A stretch of 40,409 bases of DNA from Diphasiastrum complanatum (taxonomy: Eukaryota; Streptophyta; Lycopodiopsida; Lycopodiales; Lycopodiaceae). Of this stretch, positions 23,001 through 33,382 are shown one piece after another. Made by a program: the position numbers and the translations under genes. Each line of letters begins with the position of its first letter. Position 1 is the stretch's first letter. The stretch covers positions 22,839,133-22,879,541 of the forward strand of contig CM055095.1 in the NCBI GenBank assembly GCA_029204225.1. The letters run 5' to 3'. The notes under the pieces were generated by a model that saw only the letters and a program-made list of their open reading frames with translations, made no database searches and had not been told where the DNA came from.

Positions 23001-24420
23001 TTGTCTAGAACTTTGCTTCTAACATAGTGATACTTAATTTCAATGTGCCTATTCCTGGAATGAAACCTGGGGTTGGTTGACAAGGCAATGGCACTTTGAT
23101 TATCAAAAAATAGTAATGTTGGAACATATTGATTCAGACTGATATCTGAAAGTAAATTCCTCAACCAAATTGCTTTCTTTGTAGCTTGTGAGGCTGTGAT
23201 AAACTCTAATTCTATAGAAAATAGAGCTATCAAAGATTGCTTGCAACTGTTCCAGGAAATTGGACCATTGTTGAGGAAGAAGTGGATTTACGAGTGTCTA
23301 CATCTCCTGCCCAACTTGCATCTGTGTAACCACTGTGTAAATTGAGTTTGTCGTTGTCGACTGTTCCATAACAAATGCAAAAGTCCATAGTAGCTCGAAG
23401 ATATCTCATGACTCTGATAAGAGCCTTCCAATGTATTATACCATGGTTTATACCAGAGTTAGTCATAAATTGACTTAGGGATCTGACTGTAAAAGCTATG
23501 TCTGGCCTGGTACAGATCATTGCGTACATAAGAGATCCTATTATCGAATGATAAGGATACTCACGCTTTTGCCCCTTCTCTTGAATTGTTCGAGGACACT
23601 GGTCCTTTGACAATTTGAGACCTAGTTCCATTAGTGAGAGAGCTAACTTGCAATTAACCAAATTATATCTGACTAACATATTGTAGATGTACCTCTGCTG
23701 AGTAATGTAGATCAACTTTCGATTTCTGTCTCTATGGATTCGAATACCAAGGCAAAAATGAGCTTCGCCCAGATCGGTCATGTCAAATTCAGAAGATAAC
23801 ATAGTCTTTGTTTCTTTTATCAGATCGATATATTGCCGAAGAGCAATGTGTCATCCACATATAAAGTGATAATGATAAAAGACTGCTACAATGTCTTGAA
23901 TTAAACATTCGAATCGGAAGAGCTTGGTGTATAGTTGTGATCAATAAGGAAAGTATTGATCCTTTGAAACCATGCTCAAACATATTGCTTCAAGCATAAA
24001 GTGCTTTATGGAGTTTACACACATGATTGTGTTTACCTATATAACCTTTGGGTTGCACCATGTAAATGTCTTCTTCGATGACTCCATTGAGATATGCTAT
24101 CTGTACATCCATTTGTTGTATTTCCAAATCTGCTTCAGCAACAAACGATAATAAAAGTCAAATAGAAGAATGCTTGACTACTGGATTGAAGGTCTCAGTG
24201 TAATCGATGTTGTATACTTGAGAAAATTCTCTGACGACAAGTCGGGTTTTTCTTCTATCGATGCTTTTGTCTGCTTTGTACTTGCCTTTGAAAATTCACT
24301 TGCAAACAATTGCATTTCTGCTAGCAGGTAATTCGATAATCGTCCATGTCTGGGTCTTTATATGAGATGAATACTCTTTATCCATAGCTTCTTTCTAGAG
24401 ATTCGGAATCGGGTTGACTG
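23001..24420 (-). pseudogene. Copia RT and RNase H
   Basis: RT begins near 24420 in broken frames and carries the YVDD box in LYVDDTLLFG (about 23850-23861). It continues in the frame 23802-23230 with FDMTDLGEAHFCLGI, QQRYIYNMLVRYNL, YHSIIGSLMYAMICTRPDIA and GYTDASWAGDVDTRKSTS. RNase H (23233 down) has ITASQATKKAIWLRNLL, FFDNQSAIALSTNPRFHSR and HIEIKYHYVRSKVLDN before it runs into the gypsy LTR. The catalytic motifs survive but frames are broken, so no active enzyme is expected. Confidence 0.9.
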
Positions 24421-24554
24421 AGTGCCTCTTCGACAGTCGTCAGCTCGTGAACAAGATAGGCTGCAGACTAGTTGATATACCTGATAGGTGGTCTGCTAGT
24501 TCTTGATAATCTTCTGGAGAATAAAGGAAGTTGATCATTTTCATCATGTTGCAG

Positions 24555-25640
24555 CTACTGAATTGCAACATCATTCTCTTCAAATTCGCTATTGATATGT
24601 TGTTCATCGAAACTAGATGAGCTTGGACCTTCAATGGGAATAGTTGACTGAGGAACTGGAAAGTTCAATATCTTAGGAGAATCTGACAGGTCGGCTACAT
24701 GGGCACTGCCTTTTCCTTTGAGGTCGATAAACTGATCTTCGATGAAGATGACATCCCGACTAGTGAATATCTTCGACTTGATGGGACCGAACAACTTGTA
24801 GTCTTGATCTGAAGTAGTGTAGCTGATGAAAACACATTTGATACTCTGGAAGTTGAGATTCTTCCTGCGATTATGAGGAATCTGCATATAAGCTGTACAT
24901 CCAAAAACTCATAAGTTTGATAAAGAAGGTTTGGTACCTATCCAAACTTTGAATGGTGTTTTGTCTCAGAGACCTTTAGGAGGACATTCATTCAGAATAT
25001 AGTTTGCTGTTGAAACAGCTTCAACCCAGAAGGACTTTGGAAGTGACGCATGTGATAACATGCACTTTGCCGATTTGACTAAGGTTCTGTTCTTTCTCTC
25101 AACAAGACCATTTGAGTGAGGCAAATAAGAGGTGATGTATTGTTTCTCAATGCCGTTGTTAAGGCAATACTCCTTGAATTCGGTGGCGATATATTCTCCT
25201 TCGTTGTCGGACCTCAGTGATTTGATTCGTTTGCTAGTTTGATTTTTTGCATGCTCTTTGAATTGTTTGAACTTAATGAAAGTCTCTGAATTCTGCTTAA
25301 TGAAGTAAACAGCTATTCTTTGAGAAAATTTGTCAATAAAAGTGAGGAAATACTTTGCATCTAGCAATGATGGATTTTGCATAGGTCCACATATATCTAA
25401 ATGAACAACATCTAACTGACCTTTTGTTGCATGCCTATGACTCGATCTAAAAGGAATCCTAGTCTATTTTCTGAGGACGCAGCTATGGCAGATAGGGAGA
25501 TCGACTTTGCCATAAGGGTAGTCAAGATCAAGTGCTAGAGATTGTCTGGACATGTTCGAAACAGATACATAATTCAAGTGTCCTAAGCGATGATGTTATA
25601 GTAATGCTTTATTGACAAGAACAGAGGTTTTCAAAGCTTG
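24555..25640 (-). pseudogene. Copia integrase
   Basis: The pre-integrase zinc-binding region lies at about 25640-25450 (RLGHLNYVSVSNM, then ICHSCVLRK). The catalytic core at 25382-24966 has YFLTFIDKFSQR (first Asp), SLRSDNEGEYIATEFKEYC (second Asp) and LPHSNGLVERKNRTL (Glu), completing a DDE triad. The C-terminal part at 24887-24555 contains FQSIKCVFISYTTSDQDYKL and a serine-rich tail. The protein would insert the element's DNA into the genome. In-frame stops separate the blocks. Confidence 0.9.
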
Positions 25641-25706
25641 ACTAGAATCATAATAACAATGCGCCAATATATATAAGTATCCATGCCTCTTGCCGAGTGC
25701 AAGGAT

Positions 25707-26153
25707 CTAGTTACTCCTAATGGTAATTTTGCATTGATCAGACTCAAACTCCACCTTATGACCTAAATCTGTAATTCTACTTACTGATAATAGATTTGTA
25801 GAGAGTTTAGGAATATACAAGACTTTTGATAGTAGTTTGAATTGATCATGCTGGAACCTTAATCTTATAGTACCTTCACCTTCGATAGTGTAAGTGCTAT
25901 CGTCACTAAGATGAACATACTTCTTTGTGCTGTAAGGCATATAGGAATGGAAAATCTGACAATGATTGGTCATATGTTGAGTAGCTCCAGAATCCAGAAA
26001 CCATGAATCATCTGAATTCGCGTTTTTGTCTTTGATCATAAAAGCGCCTTCATCCATTTTGACTTCATGAGATGCTGTAACTATATTTTTTTTGTTAATC
26101 AGGTTGCTTGGCTGCATTCTTCGCTTTGAGAATTCGGCAATCCTAGATCTCAT
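25707..26153 (-). pseudogene. Copia protease
   Basis: The frame contains SWFLDSGATQHMTNHCQIFH, with the DSGA active site of retrotransposon aspartic proteases, followed by YVHLSDDSTYTIEGEGTIRL and LYIPKLSTNLLSVSRITDLG, the usual copia sequence leading to the integrase zinc region. It is a single open frame of 148 codons, one of the best preserved parts of this element. Confidence 0.9.
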
Positions 26154-26910
26154 GGTTATTGCACTTGCAATACTTGCAAAACATCTTCTTCTTCAACAAA
26201 TTTGGATTCGATGATTGTTCTTGACTTTGAGTCTATTTTTTATTTGATGCAGACTACTTGGAGCTTTTCTACTTCTGTCATTTTGAGGCCTTGTTAGCAT
26301 ATAGAGCATGAGACGAAGAGGTAGACAGAGTGTCTTGACTTCTTCGATTATCTTCTTGCAGCAACATAGTGATAACTCTGGTAAGAGTTAAATCTGAGTG
26401 TGTCACAATGATCATCACCTAGTTCTCATATGTAGAGGGCAGGCTAGAAAGCAATGTCATAATTGCATCTTGATCATCTATAACTGATCTGACAACGACC
26501 ATCTGTTGCAAGAGATTCTTAAACTGGTTAATGTGATTATGAAGAGAATCATTATTTGACATCTTGAGTGTGAAGAATTTCCTTCAAAGATGTAACTTGG
26601 TAGTTACGTCTCTCACATCATATAGTGAGCTCAAGATGTCCCAAACTTCTTTCGAAGTTTTGGCTTCAGCTACGTGTCATGTTATACTTATCTTAGATGT
26701 AAGGATATGTAGCATAAAAGATTGTCGTTCTCCAAAGAGACTGCTGTATGTTGTGATTTTAGATGTTTCTAACTCATTTTAATGTTCTTGGATTAAGAGT
26801 TGCTTGTCAACAGACATTCAAGAGTATCAGTGACCAGTATCACCGGTTAGTTGTGGTTCCAAACAATCGAAAGTAAAAGATATTGATGCCGACAATCTCA
26901 TATCGAACAT
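26154..26910 (-). pseudogene. Copia gag with CCHC zinc knuckle
   Basis: Across frames the translation gives MRLSASISFTFDCLE near 26909, then HVAEAKTSKEVWDILSSLYD, SNNDSLHNHINQFKNLLQQM and DDQDAIMTLLSSLPSTYEN, the copia gag (UBN2-like) pattern. A CCHC knuckle, CKYCKCNNH followed four positions later by Cys, lies near 26170-26130 and contains a stop. The segment between the start and HVAEAKT is shorter than in the intact gag at 35598, which suggests an internal deletion. Gag would package the element's RNA. Confidence 0.75.
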
Positions 26911-28210
26911 GATGCATTTCTTATTAGTGTATCCGACTTATCGGCCAACCCGATATATCAGTCTGTGCTCCTATTAAAGTTTGTCAGACAAGCAAGGTAT
27001 GTTGCATCAAATAAACCAAGGCAGAGAAAGATGCAAATGTTTCAATGCATTCCAAATGAAGTCCAGTAATTTGTCCTCAACAACAGAGAGTGCTCAATCA
27101 TAAGAACGATTGACTTCTATGTTGAACTACACGAGTATCCATATGCAAAGTTCAAAGCATTGATTTACAACAACACAGAGCAAGCTTTAGGATGTGTAAG
27201 TCCGAATATACGTTAGAGAAATGTATCAGTGATTCTGAAAGTTAACATCACAATTAAGGTTCCAAGCAATTGATTATTCAATCACACAGACAATCAAATA
27301 ACCAATGAGCTTTAAGACAATCTTGGCGGTGAATTTACGGCTGTTCTCATATGACAATATCAAGGTTAAAGAAGTGTCTGACCAAAGTTTCAATCACAAG
27401 CACATCCGATAAGGTGAGGCTTACCAATTGTCAGAAACAGAAGTACTCAGCAAACATAAGGCTTATGAAAGCAGAGAGAAGAGAGAACTCGAAAACTCAA
27501 ACACTCTATGTGATCTCCTGATAAACTCGGTGATTGTATTGAAGCATAAATGTAGTACATATAGAGAACGAGCGCAAGAGTACGCAGCTCTCTAGTAATT
27601 GGTATGTCACTTCTTACTTCGGAAAAATTGCATTTGTACATTTCCTAAGTGGCATCCTTGTCACATGGCTTTGCTCTAATGAGAAGCAAGCACATGGAAG
27701 GTTACAACATTTAGTTTGAGGCGGGACCGATAGGGCTTCTGAAATGTTCCTTCCTTAGGGCTAGCCTTCTTATTAAGGTTTGTGTCGTTTCATATTTACC
27801 CTTCGGAATACCTTCCTTTAGTCATATTTATTTAGGCCTCTTTGTCTTCAATATATCTTTGTATAAGTTGTCATTGTCGGGTCCATTAGATGTTTCTTCA
27901 TATTCGGTGATTATCTTCATCACTTGAGTAGGTTAATTGGAGTTTTGCATCATCAATTAGTACTTCAAGAAAAATAGGCATGTAATATGGTATTACACTA
28001 CGTGGCCCTCAAATGTGAAGCATCCTCGCGAACAATCGAAGTCAGCAACACATCAAAGAGTCTCCTAAATAATATTCAAAAAAGTCCATCTCTTTCTGCT
28101 TTATATACTCTAATGCATAAAATAATGTATATCCTACATATAACTCTATACTACCAAAAGGTATGACCAAAAATTTTCCTTGCAAAATTGCCCAGCCTTC
28201 TGCTCAATAG
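26911..28210 (-). other. Probable copia 5' LTR region, boundaries unresolved
   Basis: No gene was recognised. The position directly upstream of the copia gag, a TATA-like CTATATGTAC (about 27555-27564, minus strand) and a following CT-rich GAGTTCTCTCTTCTCTCTGC resemble a copia LTR promoter and leader. No matching 3' LTR survives and no convincing primer-binding site was found, so the ends cannot be set. Confidence 0.4.
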
Positions 28211-28215
28211 TGAGA

Positions 28216-29209
28216 TTATTCCACAAACTCAAAAATTCTGTCCCAGAAGGCTTCCCAGTCGGCCGAAGTAAAACCCATTACACTTGGCAAAAAGGAATAA
28301 TCCACACGCCATTGCAACTCACAGTTAAATTGGCATGGCAGCCAAACATGAACTTTTTCAATAAAAATTTTGAATTTGCGTGCAAGTACCTTATCCAATT
28401 TCTTGGATTTGGTAGCACGAGTTCGTTTGGGCTTCTATGTATTGGCTGGATCTGCCTCAGCTTCTATCTCTTTTGCATAGATGGCATTTTTTATTTGAGT
28501 CTGCGGTGACTCCAGTTCCCTCTCAGTCGATCGTTCTTGGCCACAACATTGCGAAATTCCTCATGGACTTTCACACCGGAGCAACTGAAAACTTGTGAAT
28601 TGTCGAGAATACCTGAGTCCACCTGCTTCTCTTTTCTATAAGTTGCAATCTCTGCCATCAAATTGTCAATATTTTTGAGGGCCTGCAAATGTCTTTATGT
28701 GAATTCACACTCGAACATGCAGTCTTCGACAGTTCCTTCAAATTAATCAATTCCTCTTCAAACCTATTTTTTTTCTCATAAAATGGTTGGAGGAGCTCAA
28801 CCTTGAATGTTTCTTGCAGAAATACCTGCACCTGCTTCCATTTGGTAGCATCCACCTTGATGGTGCCTCCATCTGAACAACACAACAAGGTATTGTCGGG
28901 GCTGATTCTCGCCAACTTTTCTGCATCCAACTGCTATTGTAGGTCTTTGGCCTTCTTCTGGTAGAAGTCTACCTTATTTGATAGAGCAATGCACTCTGAA
29001 TCGAATGAAGCAATTTGCTTTCAAACATCAGACAATTCATCTTTGCTCTTGTCCAATTTGGACTGAAGAGACAAAGAGTAATCATTAGATTTTTGTAAAG
29101 TAATTTCAAATTTTTGGTTGCTTTGCTCCATGACGTTGAACTGTGCTAGGAGCTTAGTGATTTTCTTTTTCAAATCAGTTTTCCTCTTCCTATTGCTGTC
29201 TGTCAGCAA
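28216..29209 (-). pseudogene. Decayed coiled-coil protein gene of unknown family
   Basis: Reading leftwards from 29209, one frame gives Lys/Glu/Leu-rich sequence (KKKITKLLAQFNVMEQSNQK, LQSKLDKSKDELSD) and, past a stop, KQIASFDSECIALSNKVDFY. Past another stop it gives DAEKLARISPDNTLLC, KWKQVQVFLQETFKVELLQP and NRFEEELINLKELSKTA. A shift near 28680 leads to NIDNLMAEIATYRKEKQVDS, and a third frame gives AIYAKEIEAEADPA, PKRTRATKSKKLDKVLARKF and TSADWEAFWDRIFEFVE. It is a long alpha-helical coiled coil with a basic segment and an acidic, Trp-rich end. I do not recognise it. It may be a retroelement-associated ORF or a host gene caught between two elements. Confidence 0.5.
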
Positions 29210-29440
29210 TGGACAGATTGAAGGAAAACTAGAGATAGAAGGGGAGGAGGGAATTGTAAGCCACCTGGCTGGTTGCTAAGGGTTGGCCAATAAGCTGAGG
29301 TGGCAAGGCAAAGTCATGCATGGAGAGGGAGGTATGCCTCTTCCATGCATTTGTTTTGTGTGAAAAGAGGTGGAGGTAGCCGCAAGGTAACTCTAGCATA
29401 TCTAGTGCAGATTTTTCCTTTGTTGGTAATTCTTACGGCT
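29210..29440. other. Junction region before the chromovirus
   Basis: This holds no recognised domain. The 5' LTR and most of gag expected for the chromovirus are missing, so the element is truncated somewhere in this interval. Confidence 0.4.
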
Positions 29441-30880
29441 GTTTTTGGCCCTCATGACCTCATTCGGATGAAGGGGGTTGTGGGTGGCCAAGCCGTAACT
29501 GTTTTATTTGACGATGGTTCCACACATAATTTTATTAACGCTAATTTGTTGCAGAAGCTAAAGGTGGAAACAAGACAAAGTGACCATCGATACATAGTGA
29601 AGCTGACAACTGGAGCAAAAAGCCAAGTTTGGGACTGAATAGTCCCATGTCTACCAATAGAAATTCAAGCCTATAAGGATAAATTAGACTTTCATATTAT
29701 GAATCTAGATAGGATAGATGTTATACTTGGTAAGGAATGGTTCTATGAGAGGAACGAGTCTATGAAGAAAAACTATGTAACACATAGTTTGTTGTTCTTA
29801 CATAACGACTCACTCATAGAATTGGATGGAAATGTTGATATTTCTACTCCGTATATGCTTTCTACTTTGGAAACTGTTAAATGTATGGATATTGTGGATT
29901 GTAGTTCTTATTTGTGTTGGTTAAAGGATTTTACTTACCATGAAGAACGTAGTTTGCAATTCTACAATCTCCAAATGGAATTAATGTCTAATAACCTAAA
30001 ACAAGAAAACTCGACGGAAGGTGAAATTTTTAGGAAACTTAGACAAGAATTTAACGATGTATATCATGAGCAGCTTCCTGAGGGTCTTTCCCCCCTCTAG
30101 GGGTGTTGACCATGGTATTAAACTGATTCCTGGTAGTTCTCCTATATCACTGTATCCATATAGGATGAGTACTACTGAAGAGGATGAGGTTTATAGGCAA
30201 TTGCAAAATTACCTTAAGTTGGGCCATGTTATGCCTAGTAAATCTCCCTGGGGGGCACCTGTGCTCCTTGTTGATTAAAAAGATGGAGATACTCGTCTTT
30301 GTGTGGACTTTAAAAAGTTGAATAAGTTAACGATCAAAAACCGTTATCCCTTGCCGCGAATGGATGAACTGGTTGATCGATTGCATGGTGCAAAGTACTT
30401 CACCAAAATTGATTTGAGATCAGGGTATCATCAGATTCGCATAAAAACTGAGGATGTTGATAAAATCGGATTTAGAACTAGGTACGACCATTATGAGTTT
30501 ATGGTTTTGCCATTTGGCTTGACAAATGCTCCAAGCAACTTTCTAGCAAGTGATGAACGATCTTCTTCGTCCATATTTGAAAGTTCGTAATAGTCTACTT
30601 AGATGATATTCTCATCTATAGTAAGACCTTGGAGGAGCATGAGGAGCATCTCAGGACTGTCTTTAAGTTACTTAGACAAGAGAAGCTTTTTGCCAAGGAG
30701 TCCAAATGTGTATTCTTCCAGAAAAGGTTGTTATACCTTGGACACACTATCTCGGACCATGGGTTGGAAATTGACCCAAATAAAGTCTGACAAGTACATG
30801 TATGGCCTATCCCTAAAACCATCCGGGAGGTTAAGTCCTTTTTGGGCTTTACGAGATTTTTTCATAGATTCATCTTGAAC
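29441..30880 (+). pseudogene. Chromovirus protease and reverse transcriptase
   Basis: The protease loop reads VLFDDGSTHNFINANLL (29500-29550), where the usual D[ST]G is DDG. After a stop at 29637 the frame from 29699 gives DRIDVILGKEWF and a poorly conserved linker. A shift near 30050 leads to [75 protein letters not shown] and [13 protein letters not shown] small indel near 30545 precedes the catalytic [12 protein letters not shown] (YLDD at 30596-30607), and a stop follows in the connection region near 30788. RT motifs are well kept, suggesting only moderate age. Confidence 0.9.
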
Positions 30881-31663
30881 TATGCATTAATTGCATTGGC
30901 CTTGACGAATGTCCTCAGAGGGGCTAAAAGAGTTCGCCAACACAGTAAGTTTAGTCCTTCAGTTACTTGGACTGAAGAGTTGAATCAGAGTTTTGAGAAC
31001 CTCAAATACTGTGTAACTACAATACCTATTTTACACATAGTGGATCCTAACAAGCCATATGTACGTGAAACGGATGCCAGTGACTATGTTATAGGCACAG
31101 TCCTATATCAGGATGGTAGACCGGTAGCCTTTGAAAGCAAGAAGTTGGACCTTGCTCAAAGGCGGTATTCCACCTATGACAAGGAACTTTTCGGTGTTAT
31201 TAATGCCCTGAAAGTTTGGAGACATTATTTGTATGGCTTCCAGTTTACCATAGTTACTGACCATCAAGTGTTAAAGTATATTAATGATGTGGTCGACCTT
31301 AGGGGTCGTAAGGCCAGGTGGTCAGAGATGCTCCAAGAATTTCACTATGACATTGAGTACCAGAAGGGTACTTCTAATAGTGTCGCGGATGCCTTAAGTC
31401 GGATTGGAGAGGTTAATCAATTAAGCTTTTCTGAGATCCAATCTGAGTTGTATCTGTCCTTAAGAGATTTGTGTAAGACCAATAGGTACTTCGGTCATAT
31501 TTGGCTAGACGTCCTGGCAGTTTCTTCTAGATCTAGTGATGAGCTTGGAATGCACAACTCAAAGATTTCTCCTCAGGACAAAATACAAAGAGACTATTCC
31601 ATTAGGAATGGATTACTACTTTCCGGAATGGAAAAGTTCGTGTGCCAGGAAATGATGATATAA
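30842..31663 (+). pseudogene. Chromovirus RT thumb and RNase H
   Basis: An uninterrupted 273-codon frame starting in the RT thumb (FFHRFILNYALIALALTNVL). RNase H begins at VRETDASDYVIGTVLYQDGR, where Asp is the first catalytic residue, and continues RRYSTYDKELFGVINALKVW, VTDHQVLKYIND and SVADALSRIGEVNQ. The tail leads to the integrase zinc region in an overlapping frame. Confidence 0.9.
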
Positions 31664-32710
31664 GGGCCCAAATCCTGCATGAGTGTCATGACAACCCATG
31701 TGCAGGGCACTCTGGCATGCAAAGGACACTTGACTTAGTAAAAAGGAACTTTTACTGGCCAAATTTAAAAAGTCAAGTGGAGGCATATGTTCGCAAGTGT
31801 GCGCAATGCCAAGTTGACAAAGCTGAAAGACATAAGGCCACTGGTTTGTTAATGCCCTTGGAAATTCCTGAAAGAAAGTGGGAAAGCATTTCCATGGACT
31901 TTGTGGTTGGGCTACCTTGGACGGGGAAGCAAAATGATGCCATTTGGGTAATAGTTGACAGGTTAACTAAAATGGCGCAGTTCATACCAACCAAGCAAAC
32001 TTTCAAAGCTTCTAAACTTGCACAACTTTTCGTGGAAAAGTTGTTCAGGTTGTTTGGTTTGCCGATTGACATTGTTAGTGATCGAGATCCAAAGTTCACT
32101 GGCAAATTCTGGCAAGCGGTCTTTAAGAAATTAGTGACTACTCTAAGTTTGGGGTCATCAGATCATCTTGAATCGGATGGTCAGACAGAGAGGACAAACC
32201 AGTCTATGGAAGATATGCTCCGGGCATATGTTTCCAGAAGACAGTCAGATTGGGAAAGGTACCTTCCAATGATTGAGTTTGTGTATAATAGCGCAAAGCA
32301 CTCAGCGATGGGTTTTAGTCCATTTTCTCTGATGTATGGTTTCCAACCTAGGGCTCCATTTCAGTCGACCTCAAAGGCCTCAAGGTTAAGGTAGCAGTAG
32401 ATTTCCTGCATGATATGCAAGAGATGTTGCTTGTTGCTCGCGAAAATGTAAAAATGGCTCAAGATAGAGCCCAATTTTATGCTAATCAAAAGCGACAACC
32501 TAGGGTCTATGAGGAGGGGGCTTGGGTATATCTTAGAATTCCAAAAGATTCTAAGGTTCTAAGGACTGGAAAATGTCCTAAGTTGTCACCTCGTTACGCA
32601 GGGCCATTCCGTATAGTAAAGAAACTCCATCGGAATGCGTACTAGTTGGAACTTCCTCAAGGTGTTAAGGTACATCCAGTTTTTCACATTAGTCGTTTAA
32701 AGGAACGACT
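31642..32710 (+). pseudogene. Chromovirus integrase
   Basis: A 250-codon frame has the HHCC zinc region (ILHECHDNPCAGHSGMQRTL, then YVRKCAQCQVDKAERH) and the DDE core: SMDFVVGLPWTGKQND (first Asp), IVSDRDPKFTGKFWQAVF (second Asp) and ESDGQTERTNQSMEDMLRAY (Glu). The stretch before the Glu is altered relative to the usual AYHPQTDGQTER. A shift near 32394 leads to the C-terminal part (QDRAQFYANQKRQPRVYEEG, LSPRYAGPFRIVKKL), and a TAG at 32643 precedes LPQGVKVHPVFHISRLKERL, the GPY/F-type end of gypsy integrases. Confidence 0.92.
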
Positions 32711-32934
32711 TGGTGGAAATGATGACGATGCCTCAGGAGGAGTTAGTTCAGCTGGAGGACCTATCATCCTTTATACTTACTGAACCACAAGCCATTGTTG
32801 ATGTACGTCAACATGGGCTCAGAAATCGGCAGGTAATTGAGTACTTGATTCGTTGGAAAGGAAGTTCCGAGGACGATGATACTTGGGAGAAGGAACATGA
32901 CCTTAAACTGAGATTCCCTGGATTCCTTCCTTAG
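32710..32934 (+). pseudogene. Chromodomain of the gypsy integrase
   Basis: The frame contains PQAIVDVRQHGLRNRQVIEY, LIRWKGSSEDDDTWE and HDLKLRFPGF, a C-terminal chromodomain as found in chromoviral integrases. It is thought to steer insertion towards particular chromatin. It lies one frame away from the preceding integrase tail, so a shift near 32705 breaks the polyprotein. Confidence 0.88.
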
Positions 32935-32961
32935 GTAAAGAATTTTTTAAGAAAGAGGGAA

Positions 32962-33382
32962 TGTTACAAACCCAACTCCCTTGGTCCCAAACCCAGACTT
33001 GAGACTGGACGATGGCTGGGCTTGTAGACTTGATCGGTGACTCGTGAACCTGCATGGCTGCCCCATGTCATGATCCAGGAGTGCACATGGCTTAGAGTCT
33101 CTCTCCTTTGAGGTATACAAGGTATGTCTACCTAGGAGGAGGTGGATGGAGAGCGTGTGCACGACTAGGATGTTTGCTAGCATGAGGCAAGAGATGGCTG
33201 AGAGCCTAGGCGGTGGTATGGGATGCCGTCTGGGATGGAGGTCGGATCCAGCTTGATACGGTCACATGCCAGGACACGGTAGGTGGAACCAGATTAGGTC
33301 CTACGATGGGGTGGAATGTGAATCGTTCAGTCTCTTGTGGTTAACCGACACTTGGAGGTTTGCAGTAAGTAAGTTTGTAACA
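32962..33382 (+). repeat. 3' LTR of the chromovirus
   Basis: A 421 bp LTR bounded by perfect 10 bp inverted ends, TGTTACAAAC and GTTTGTAACA. It is preceded by the purine tract AAGAAAGAGGGAA. The right-hand flank begins TCAAG, the likely target-site copy. An inverted, diverged copy of the same LTR family begins at 40055. Confidence 0.93.

Larger units (their letters stand above)
23001..26910 (-). mobile_element. Ty1/copia retrotransposon, decayed, truncated by a gypsy LTR
   Basis: The domain order read leftwards is gag with zinc knuckle, protease, integrase, RT, RNase H, the Ty1/copia arrangement. The 3' end of RNase H, the polypurine tract and the 3' LTR are absent because the gypsy LTR at 22470-23000 abuts it. 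Many stops and shifts are present. The 5' LTR probably lies within 26910-28000 but could not be delimited. Confidence 0.88.
29441..33382 (+). mobile_element. Ty3/gypsy chromovirus, 5'-truncated
   Basis: The order is protease, RT, RNase H, integrase, chromodomain, polypurine tract, 3' LTR, which defines a chromodomain-bearing Ty3/gypsy element. About half a dozen stops or shifts interrupt the polyprotein. The 5' LTR, primer site and gag are missing. The 3' LTR is inserted in a zinc-finger reverse transcriptase gene on the opposite strand. Confidence 0.92.
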
